Of a stretch of DNA of 64,000 nucleotides, positions 17,929 to 25,894 are shown in pieces (position 1 is the first letter of the stretch; each line of letters opens with the position of its first letter). Source of the stretch: Vibrio halioticoli NBRC 102217 (lineage in GTDB: Bacteria; Pseudomonadota; Gammaproteobacteria; Enterobacterales; Vibrionaceae); the NCBI RefSeq assembly GCF_000496695.1, contig NZ_BAUJ01000021.1, forward strand, positions 16,038-80,037, read 5' to 3'. The notes under the pieces were generated by a model. That model did not search any database and was not told the origin of the DNA. It saw only the letters and a list, made by a program, of their open reading frames with translations. The translations under genes were made by a program, and so were the position numbers.

Positions 17929-19658
17929 AGAAATATTTAATGACATGGTACGGAATGACTGATTTTAGGGCCTCACTCGGGCTGGAACGGACAACCGGCC
18001 CGGTTCTTGGAGCTTTGCTGGCGGAAGATTACACCAACGCAGTAATCCTTGGTTTCACACATCCAGATAAAAGAGAAAACAAAGCCTATGAATTTCAGCA
18101 AAAAACAGCAGAGATCGAGGGTTTTGATTCTGCAACCGTGAGAAAGTTTCTCGATTTGTTTTCTAATACAGCGGAAGCGCATAATCATTTTAATCAGTGG
18201 CTTCAAAAGCAACTTCGGGATGCAGGTAAAACGGTTGATGTGCATTTCCACCCTGTGGAACTGACGCATCTCAATGACACGGAGGGCATCTATGAGGCCG
18301 CGACTCAATCCCTGAATACTGTTGCCGCATCTGAAGGTGAAAAGCTCGCTACGCTCTACCTGAGTCCGGGGACTCCGGTTATGGCTTTCGTTTGGGCTTT
18401 TGCGGCTCTGAGGCACCCGACGCTAAAGAAACGTCTTATCGCATCTTCTCAGCCCGGGAGACCTCCTGAGAGTGTTTTGCTCCCAAAAGAGTGGATGGAA
18501 TGGCACGCAAAAGCCATTCCTGAAAAAACTGGAGAAATTGAGCACTTTGATGCGATATTTCATTTGTTCGGAGAGCAAAGGATGCCTAGTCTGCTTGGAA
18601 TCAATCAATTCCAAAGTCAGGATCATGTATTTGTAAATTCGACAGACTTTCCTGCCAACGTGATGAAGCAGTTCATTGCCGAAAGTGGGTTTTATGAACT
18701 CTCCGTCGATCCTTATGATCCTGAAAAAGTGAAAACTGAAATACTCAATATTGTTGAAGCTCTGCCATCAAATTATCGTATAGGATTTAATTTAACTGGA
18801 GGTACTAAGCTTATGTATGCAGGTGCATTGGCTGCATGTAGAAAAGTGAATGGGATACCTTTTTATTTTGACAATCGAAGCAATAAAACTATTTTTCTGG
18901 ACACCTTTTATTCAATACCAACAAAAACCATAAACTCAGTATCCACATTTATTCAATTAAATGGAAATGATTTGTGGGTATCAAAGCATGGTGATTGGGA
19001 AGATATCCCTGGTGTAAACAGCTCTGAAAGGGATAAGTTAACTTCGGAGCTTTGGTTAGCTCGCTCAAAAATTTCGAAGCTGTATAAACATCTTGTTAAG
19101 TTTAATGACTCTGATGAACCTTTTAATGTTTCTGATGAGGGAATTTCGGCTCAGTTATTGAGTGACCGTCAAGCTGAAATTAAGATAAACAATAAGCTTT
19201 TCAAATTTGAAAAGTGGCCGAATTTTGCTCGTTATTTATCTGGAGGTTGGTTTGAAGAGTATACGTATCGTCAATTAGAGCCCTTGTTAAATTCAGGACT
19301 AATAAAAGATCTTAAGATAGGTTTGGAAGTGTCTGTTGATGATGGGAAAGGTTATTCATTTTTATCTGAATCTGAACTGTACCAAGAGTTAGATATCACA
19401 TTTACCGATGGTCGTTCGCTTTATGTTGTCGAATGTAAAGCAGGAGGTGTTAAAAGTGATCAAATAATGAAATTACAGAACATCGTTAGATATTTTGGTG
19501 GAATGTCTGGACATGGAATATTAGCTTGCTGTTTTTCGCCCAAAAACAAAGTTGTTCGTAAAAAAATTGAAGATTCTAGCAATATTCATGAAGTTGCAGG
19601 TAGCTCTTTGCAACACCAAATTAAGTCAATTGTTCTCAAAAATAATAAGTGTCTATAA
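17925..19658 (+). CDS. CARF plus PD-(D/E)XK nuclease, Card1/Can2-like, 577 aa
   Basis: There are two CARF-like halves. The first (1-165) ends in YLSPGTPVMAFVWAFA, which resembles the RtcR-type CARF. The second (about 195-320) has GFNLTGGTKLMYAGALA near 286-300, the hallmark of the DUF1887/Card1 family. The C-terminal nuclease has GGWFEEY near 440, ELDITF near 489 and VVECKAG (ExK) near 502. Card1 and Can2 cut DNA and RNA when cyclic tetra-adenylate binds the CARF domain. The start at 17925 overlaps the ATPase stop (ATGA) after GGGGAAAG. GC content drops sharply within the gene around 18700-18760. Confidence 0.85.
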   Translation: MKKYLMTWYGMTDFRASLGLERTTGPVLGALLAEDYTNAVILGFTHPDKRENKAYEFQQKTAEIEGFDSATVRKFLDLFSNTAEAHNHFNQWLQKQLRDAGKTVDVHFHPVELTHLNDTEGIYEAATQSLNTVAASEGEKLATLYLSPGTPVMAFVWAFAALRHPTLKKRLIASSQPGRPPESVLLPKEWMEWHAKAIPEKTGEIEHFDAIFHLFGEQRMPSLLGINQFQSQDHVFVNSTDFPANVMKQFIAESGFYELSVDPYDPEKVKTEILNIVEALPSNYRIGFNLTGGTKLMYAGALAACRKVNGIPFYFDNRSNKTIFLDTFYSIPTKTINSVSTFIQLNGNDLWVSKHGDWEDIPGVNSSERDKLTSELWLARSKISKLYKHLVKFNDSDEPFNVSDEGISAQLLSDRQAEIKINNKLFKFEKWPNFARYLSGGWFEEYTYRQLEPLLNSGLIKDLKIGLEVSVDDGKGYSFLSESELYQELDITFTDGRSLYVVECKAGGVKSDQIMKLQNIVRYFGGMSGHGILACCFSPKNKVVRKKIEDSSNIHEVAGSSLQHQIKSIVLKNNKCL

Positions 19659-20246
19659 ATGAATAATAGCATCTATATAATTGTTCAGTCCTCAGGTCGT
19701 ATGAACGAGATGGGGAAAATTCATCTGCTGCAGAATCTGTGTCGTTATGCGACTCAGTTAAGGCTGATAGATCAGGAAAAATACTCAGACTCTGACATCC
19801 GTTTTTATCAATGGGCACAGAATGTTTCTGAGGCCGCTTTGCAAAGCGACGGGGATATCCCTGCTTTAAACGCTGAAGGCTCATCGAATCTATGTGCTAT
19901 CTCCGATTTTCTGTCCCAGTACCTGAATGATACTGGGAGATTAATGGTTCTCATTTTGTCTGACGGCAATTTCCCAAATTCAGACATCGTAAGCTTTCAG
20001 AAGCAACTAGGCACATTCACCGACCTGATCATTCGAACTGTTGCAGTCGGTGCTGATGCTGACTTGTTGAAGTTGAAGAAAATTTCCACAAACAGGACTG
20101 TTTACCTTTCGGAGAATATAGCGTCAGCGATAGACGGTATAATCTTTGGTTCGGATGAGCCGTTAATCACGCCATCATCCACAGCTCAGATTCTGCAATC
20201 CGCACCACCTGAAACAGAAGAACTAGAGGAAGATTGGGATGCTTGA
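19659..20246 (+). CDS. Second VWA-like protein with degenerate MIDAS, 195 aa
   Basis: The fold pattern of a VWA domain is present, with a first strand IYIIVQSSGRMN, LMVLILSDGNFPN near 97, and a RTVAVGADADLLKL strand-helix typical of the family's C-terminal half. The metal site is altered: the first aspartate of DxSxS is glutamine (QSSGR). Metal binding is therefore doubtful, and the protein may be a decoy or constitutive partner of the intact VWA protein encoded at 11831. It starts directly after the nuclease stop and its end overlaps the phosphatase start by 8 bases, so it forms the TerY-P triad with the next two genes. Confidence 0.8.
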   Translation: MNNSIYIIVQSSGRMNEMGKIHLLQNLCRYATQLRLIDQEKYSDSDIRFYQWAQNVSEAALQSDGDIPALNAEGSSNLCAISDFLSQYLNDTGRLMVLILSDGNFPNSDIVSFQKQLGTFTDLIIRTVAVGADADLLKLKKISTNRTVYLSENIASAIDGIIFGSDEPLITPSSTAQILQSAPPETEELEEDWDA

Positions 20247-20967
20247 GCAACTCTGGAATAGCTGGGGTGCTACAGTAGTCGGGCCCCTACATGTTAAAGC
20301 TGGAATTCCAAATCAAGATTCTTGGATGGTACGCCGGTATAAATGGGGGAATGTCGTTGTTGTATCCGATGGCCTAGGCAGCAAGGCACATTCAGATCAC
20401 GGTTCAAAAGCCGCTTGTCTTGCTATGTTTGAGGCAGCCAAGAGCTACCATAATACCCCCGATGCCAATATCGTTGATATTTTAAGGCTCATTCATGCCA
20501 ACTGGCTTGTGAAAATAGCTCCGTACTCTTCAAGAGATTGTTCGGCTACATGCCTTTTCGCCATCCAGAACGAAGGAATAATCACTCTTGGACGCCTTGG
20601 TGACGGAATGATTGTCGCCCTTGGAGAAACTGGCGAAAACGATCTTATTCTCTGTGATAACAAACAGGATTCCTTCTCAAACTACACAAACAGTCTTCAA
20701 CAGGAGTTTAAGCCAGATCAGTGGGAAATCGCAACGATTGAAAGCACGGCATGCTGCGCAGTTGTGCTATGCACCGATGGTATATCCGATGACTTATTAC
20801 CTGAAAAGCAGATGATTTTTGCGCAGGAACTCCATTCCACTTATGCAGACCTGGAAACGGAGGAAAGAAAGAGGGATCTTAAACGTTGGCTCAATGAATG
20901 GCCGGTTCCGGGACATTCTGATGACAAGACGATCGCATGTCTGTTTAAGAAAGGAGGCTTCCAATGA
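20239..20967 (+). CDS. PP2C-family Ser/Thr phosphatase, 242 aa
   Basis: The metal-binding and catalytic motifs of PPM/PP2C phosphatases are in order: GIPNQDS near 20-27, VVVSDGLGSKAHSD near 38-51 (DG motif), DCSATCLFA near 100, RLGDGMIV near 118, LCTDGISDDL near 177, and HSDDKTIACL near the end. It removes phosphate from Ser/Thr residues in a Mn/Mg-dependent reaction and most likely reverses the kinase encoded next. Together with the VWA proteins it makes up the TerY-P phosphorylation switch. It overlaps both neighbours by a few bases. Confidence 0.9.
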   Translation: MLEQLWNSWGATVVGPLHVKAGIPNQDSWMVRRYKWGNVVVVSDGLGSKAHSDHGSKAACLAMFEAAKSYHNTPDANIVDILRLIHANWLVKIAPYSSRDCSATCLFAIQNEGIITLGRLGDGMIVALGETGENDLILCDNKQDSFSNYTNSLQQEFKPDQWEIATIESTACCAVVLCTDGISDDLLPEKQMIFAQELHSTYADLETEERKRDLKRWLNEWPVPGHSDDKTIACLFKKGGFQ

Positions 20968-22460
20968 GTCAAAGATTCAACGAGTATGTGGATGAATATC
21001 AGAATGTACACATTCAAGACAAGGTGCTCGGTCAAGGAGGCCAAGGGGTCGTTTTTCGTACCAAGGACCCTGATCTGGCGATCAAGCTTGTTACAGATGA
21101 AAGCGGAACTCCGGTCACTGATGAGGAATCGGTGGAACGGTATTCAAAGCGCTTTAAGCGAGTCCGACTCCTGCCTTTGCCAGAAAACCTGAATATATCC
21201 GTACCGGCAGTTCTGCTTCAAAACAATGCCGGTTATGTGATGCAGCTTTTGAGTGAAATGGTTCCGTTCAGTCATTTCTGGCTCGATGGCAAGTCCGCAG
21301 AAAATATTGGTACAGACGATATACCGGCATGGCTTTCGGCAATGCCTGAGAACGAAGCTAAAAAGATTGTGCATTATTACAGAACCGGTGGGCTTAGACG
21401 CAGGCTTCATGCGCTATACAAATGCGCATCATTGCTGGCACGCCTTCATGGTAATGGTATGGTCTATGGTGACATTTCTCCCAACAATATCTTTATTTCA
21501 GAAAGGCTTGGTGATTCAGCTGTCTGGCTGATTGATGCTGACAATATTCGATTTGAAATCACCGCAGGTGGAAGTGTTGTTTACACACCAAAATACGGAG
21601 CCCCCGAGCTGGTACAGGCCAAAGACGGTGGAAGACCTTCAAGTGATTGTCATGCGTTCGCGGTCGTGGCTTTCTACCTTCTTTCGCTGATTCATCCTTT
21701 TGTCGGAAAAAAGGTAGATGGAACGGATGAAGGTGACTGGGCTGATGAGGAAAATGATAGCGAGGATGTTGAAGATAAAGCATATGCAGGGTTGTTCCCT
21801 TGGATTGACGACCAAAATGATGATTCAAATTCTTCCGACAGCGGTCTGCCTAGGGCCCTTCTCTTTACAGAAAAACTGGTCACTTTATTTGAGGGAACAT
21901 TCGGCTTAGGCAGGAAATTCCCATTGTTGCGGCCGACCATCTATCACTGGCCTGAAGCTCTCGCTCAGGCAGCTGATATGACTGTCACGTGCCCAGACTG
22001 CTCTATGAACTATTACTATGATTTCATTCACCCGGAAACAGGGGCTCACAATTGCCCTTACTGTAAAGCGCAGAGGCCGCAGGTGCTCATTCTTGAGTCT
22101 TATCGATGGAATGGACCGGATAAACCCATAAACTCACCATGCTGGCGGTATGTACGTGAGATCTCGCAGGGGTCAGAGCTGGCTGTACCTAGACGAGTCT
22201 TTGCTGAGTTTGCAATGCTTGATTCGGATACAACAGAGGTGCTTATATCTTCGAGCAATAATGGTATTTTGATTAAAAAGTCAGACCATGGCAAAGCAGA
22301 TTTGTCTGTTGCTGCTGACAGTTATCCGCAGAGTGGTTTTAAGAAATTGTATTCACAAATGAAAATAGACCAGTTAACGCCGGATGTTCAGTTCTGGATG
22401 TTCGCAAATTTGAATAGTCCTCGGTTGGTTAAATGTATGATCTACGGAGGTGGCAAATGA
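20964..22460 (+). CDS. Ser/Thr protein kinase with zinc ribbon, 498 aa
   Basis: The kinase core spans about 15-270: glycine loop LGQGGQGVVF near 20-29, ATP-binding lysine in LAIKLV at K41, catalytic loop VYGDISPNN with D170 (HRD replaced by YGD), DFG replaced by DAD at D191, and GAPELV as the APE motif. After an acidic insert, CPDC and CPYC pairs near 340-365 form a zinc ribbon. There is no membrane anchor or PASTA region, so it is a cytosolic kinase of the TerY-P type. An AAGGAGG ribosome site precedes the ATG. Likely substrates are the VWA or motor proteins of the operon. Confidence 0.88.
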   Translation: MSQRFNEYVDEYQNVHIQDKVLGQGGQGVVFRTKDPDLAIKLVTDESGTPVTDEESVERYSKRFKRVRLLPLPENLNISVPAVLLQNNAGYVMQLLSEMVPFSHFWLDGKSAENIGTDDIPAWLSAMPENEAKKIVHYYRTGGLRRRLHALYKCASLLARLHGNGMVYGDISPNNIFISERLGDSAVWLIDADNIRFEITAGGSVVYTPKYGAPELVQAKDGGRPSSDCHAFAVVAFYLLSLIHPFVGKKVDGTDEGDWADEENDSEDVEDKAYAGLFPWIDDQNDDSNSSDSGLPRALLFTEKLVTLFEGTFGLGRKFPLLRPTIYHWPEALAQAADMTVTCPDCSMNYYYDFIHPETGAHNCPYCKAQRPQVLILESYRWNGPDKPINSPCWRYVREISQGSELAVPRRVFAEFAMLDSDTTEVLISSSNNGILIKKSDHGKADLSVAADSYPQSGFKKLYSQMKIDQLTPDVQFWMFANLNSPRLVKCMIYGGGK

Positions 22461-25400
22461 AACTGAAAGACATAAATGCTGAAATTACCTTTGAATTATG
22501 GTTGAAACCGGAGTTGTCTGGAGAAACTCCAAACATTGGTATTGGATATATCGCACCCAACAATACTGGACAGGCATACAGATTAAGAATCGATGGCCAG
22601 CAGTGGAATGTACTGCTTCGTGATCCCTCGGCCGAAAAGGATCTGAATTTTCATCTGAAAAGAGGTTGTGCGCACCTTGCTGAGGTAATGCAGGTTGCCA
22701 AGGACGACAGTGCGCTTGTTAAAATCATTTTTTTCAATGGTGAAATCGTTGAAGTTGGTGACGTGGAGATTGGCATTGATGAACGCATAGAATCAACGGC
22801 TAAAAGAAATGGCATTCGCTTTAATGGAGTTGAAGAGCTGGGGAACGTATTAAATGAAAAATGCAAAATCAGCGTTAGCGGAGAAGATTTCTTTCTGCTC
22901 ATGAGCGGCCCATCCACCAAGGCTGACTTTGAAGCGGATACTTCTGAGGATCAAGACGCGCCCGACTTTCAAGCTGTTGTGCAGGAGAAGTACCGGGTAT
23001 TCTCTATCTCTGGGGAGAGAGTTCGTATCCCTGTTGAAAGGCGCAATGTCGATAAGTCAAAGGACATCTATTTTGCGACTAAAGCGGTCTTCAAGGATAA
23101 CCAGAAAAGTGAAGGATCATTGCGGCTGGCAAGGGGAGCCGTCCTGTTTTCTGACTACACCAAGACAGGTCGCATTCGAGCTTTAGCTGCTGGAGCGATG
23201 AGTCAACTTACTAAGGAGACCGGGAGTTACTTGAAACAGTGGGACGAGTACGGTGCAATTGAAGGTGAAATGCTGCTAGCCCGGGCCAAAGCAGTTAGCA
23301 GAATAGACTATCATGGCATTGAAAAGACAACAAAAGGTGTTAAGTTCTTTGTGTCGTCAATTTCGGATCAACTTACCGAAGGCGATGAGATAGAGATCAC
23401 CTCCGAGGAGCCTTTATACATCAAGAATCCGGATCTTACATGGGAAGCCTACAGCAAGGCTCTGGAAGAAAAATTAGCTACCAAAAAGGAGCAGAAAAAG
23501 AACGATGCTGAAATGCCAGCTTCTGTTTATGCCCCGATCCTTAAACTTTCAAAAACCAGCATCGAATTGGACTTGCCGTCAATTCCGTCTGATCCAATGT
23601 TTTTGATTCTGTCCATCAATGGAGACAAGATTCAGATTGAAAGACGAATGCGGGCACGCTCAGCCATTCTGGAAGGACGCTGTGCTAATCCGCTTCTCGG
23701 CCTGTTAATTGAAGAAGGAGGAACACTCCCAGACATTCAACGTGTCACCAAATTGAAGCCTTTGACGTCCTTCGTGAAAGAGAAGATTTTTAAGCATCCT
23801 CCCACAGACAGGCAGGTGGATGCTATCGACGTCGCATTGAACACCCCGGATATTGCTCTTATTCAGGGGCCTCCAGGAACAGGCAAAACAACTGTAGTTA
23901 CAGCAATTCTTGAAAGGCTCAATGAGGAATATGACAAAACCAAGTCGATAAGAGGTCAGATACTTGTATCCGGTTTTCAGCATGATGCCGTTGAGAATAT
24001 AGTTGCAAGGTTGAGTGTTAATGCACTTCCGGCAGTTAAGTTCGGCAGAAGGTCCGGTGACTCGGAATTTACGGAAGATGCTGTCACTGAAAAAATTAAC
24101 AAATGGTGCTCCAATGTCGCCGAGAATATTCGAAACAAAAACCCCCAAATCGCTCAGACTGAGGATCAGGTAAGACTGATGGAGCTGTTTGTCGCATATT
24201 CAATGTGTCCCTCGAAGAACAACACAGTCAGTTTAATGAAACGTATTCTGGATTTGCCCAGAGACGTGATTTCTGAGGATATCACCAATGAGGCTGAAGA
24301 AATCATCAACTTCCTGCAAACCGAATTGAAGTCGAATGATCCTTCCACCTTGCGGCTCGTTAGAGCTCTGCGTGTCAGTGAAGCAGCCTTTGTTGACGAC
24401 GGCGCCGCAAGAGCAGTCGATTTGCTGGATAAGATAGAGGACGGATCTGTTAATCCGGATTTAAGTGTTCTTGAAAAAGCGGCGCGTTGGCGCAACGACA
24501 AGCCGTTGAGTTTTCTTTCTGAGCTCAGAGAACTGAAAGAAGCTCTGCTCTATAAATATCTGCCTTCGCCTGATTTCAGGACAGAAAAACCAAGAGAGGA
24601 TGTTTTGAGATTGGTGGCAACAGTATCTCAGCTTCTGGAGAAAAAACTCAATTCAAGCAATAAACGAGATGCGATACTGGCAGAGTTTTTACATGAGCTT
24701 GAAGATAACCCTGATGGGGTTCGTGAGGCCATAGAGGACTACAACTTTGTGTATGCTGCAACCACTCAACAGGCGGTTGGGAAAGACATCATCCGCTCAA
24801 AGAATAAAAACGTCCGATATGATCAGCGAACGGAAATGGTTAAGTACGATACGGTGATCATAGATGAGGCCGCGAGAACCAGTCCGAGAGACCTGCTTAT
24901 CCCGATGTCTCAGGCGGAAAAAAGAATAATCCTTGTCGGGGACCACAGGCAGTTGCCTCATTTGATTGATGAGGAGGTCGCAAGAGCTTTGGAAGGTGAC
25001 GATTCATCCAGTCAGTCGATTGATGTCGATTTTGTCAAGAAAAGTATGTTTGAGTACCTGTTCAACCGTTTGAAAAAACTGGAGGAGAAGGATGACATCA
25101 AGCGAACAGTGACGCTTGATGCTCAGTACCGAACACACCCACTGTTGGGAGATTTTGCAAGCCGCAACTTTTATAACCAGTACAATGAAGGTTATCGTTC
25201 TCCTTTAGCTGCTAAGTATTTTTCTCAGAAGTTAAAAGGCATCGAAGATAAAGCAGCAGTATGGTTTGATGTACCTAATAGTAGAGGGCCAGAAGGTTAC
25301 AACAAAGAGGGTGGGAAGAGATGGAGAAGTGTAGAGGCAGAAGCTATAGCTGAAAAAATTAATATGTGGATCAAATCGAAAGAATCCTGTGCAGAATTTA

Positions 25401-25894
25401 TGCAGGAACTGACTGGTGATACGAAGCATTCAGGTCTGAGTTTTGGAATTATTAGTTTTTATAAACCTCAAGTATTTGAAGTCTACAGAGAATTAGAAAA
25501 ATACGGTGTCACGGAGAGGGCACAGGATGGTACATGGCAGATATGTCAGGAATACCGCTTTCTTGAAAATGGTGAAGAGCGGCTCCGTATCGGCACTGTT
25601 GATGCCTTTCAGGGCATGGAATTTGATATTGTGTTTCTTTCCATGGTGAGGTCTCAGGACATGAATGCCTTGCCGTCTCATATACACAACGAGCAGGATT
25701 ACAAAAAGAAACAGCAAAAATTATTCGGCCATCTCATGTCGGAAAACCGATTATGTGTGAGCATGAGTCGTCAGAAGAGGGTCTTAGCCATTGTGGGAGA
25801 CAGCGTCTTTACAAACACCCAGATCGCTGTGGATGCAGTTCCGGCTCTGAAAAACTTCTATGATTTGTGCCATGAAAAGGGGGTAATCCTATGA
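22457..25894 (+). CDS. Upf1/DNA2-like SF1 helicase, 1145 aa
   Basis: All core SF1B motifs are visible: Walker A GPPGTGKT (471-478), Walker B DEAA (803-806), motif III VGDHRQLPHL, motif IV-like AQYRTHPLLG, motif V GTVDAFQGMEFDIV, and motif VI SRQKRVLAIVGD. The Upf1/DNA2 class unwinds RNA or DNA 5'-3'. The first 430 residues are specific to this family, with no recognised nuclease motif. I chose the ATG at 22457, overlapping the kinase stop and 6 bases after GGAGG, not the upstream ATG at 22433. A stretch near 25200-25460 is poorer in GC than its surroundings. Confidence 0.9.
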   Translation: MKLKDINAEITFELWLKPELSGETPNIGIGYIAPNNTGQAYRLRIDGQQWNVLLRDPSAEKDLNFHLKRGCAHLAEVMQVAKDDSALVKIIFFNGEIVEVGDVEIGIDERIESTAKRNGIRFNGVEELGNVLNEKCKISVSGEDFFLLMSGPSTKADFEADTSEDQDAPDFQAVVQEKYRVFSISGERVRIPVERRNVDKSKDIYFATKAVFKDNQKSEGSLRLARGAVLFSDYTKTGRIRALAAGAMSQLTKETGSYLKQWDEYGAIEGEMLLARAKAVSRIDYHGIEKTTKGVKFFVSSISDQLTEGDEIEITSEEPLYIKNPDLTWEAYSKALEEKLATKKEQKKNDAEMPASVYAPILKLSKTSIELDLPSIPSDPMFLILSINGDKIQIERRMRARSAILEGRCANPLLGLLIEEGGTLPDIQRVTKLKPLTSFVKEKIFKHPPTDRQVDAIDVALNTPDIALIQGPPGTGKTTVVTAILERLNEEYDKTKSIRGQILVSGFQHDAVENIVARLSVNALPAVKFGRRSGDSEFTEDAVTEKINKWCSNVAENIRNKNPQIAQTEDQVRLMELFVAYSMCPSKNNTVSLMKRILDLPRDVISEDITNEAEEIINFLQTELKSNDPSTLRLVRALRVSEAAFVDDGAARAVDLLDKIEDGSVNPDLSVLEKAARWRNDKPLSFLSELRELKEALLYKYLPSPDFRTEKPREDVLRLVATVSQLLEKKLNSSNKRDAILAEFLHELEDNPDGVREAIEDYNFVYAATTQQAVGKDIIRSKNKNVRYDQRTEMVKYDTVIIDEAARTSPRDLLIPMSQAEKRIILVGDHRQLPHLIDEEVARALEGDDSSSQSIDVDFVKKSMFEYLFNRLKKLEEKDDIKRTVTLDAQYRTHPLLGDFASRNFYNQYNEGYRSPLAAKYFSQKLKGIEDKAAVWFDVPNSRGPEGYNKEGGKRWRSVEAEAIAEKINMWIKSKESCAEFMQELTGDTKHSGLSFGIISFYKPQVFEVYRELEKYGVTERAQDGTWQICQEYRFLENGEERLRIGTVDAFQGMEFDIVFLSMVRSQDMNALPSHIHNEQDYKKKQQKLFGHLMSENRLCVSMSRQKRVLAIVGDSVFTNTQIAVDAVPALKNFYDLCHEKGVIL

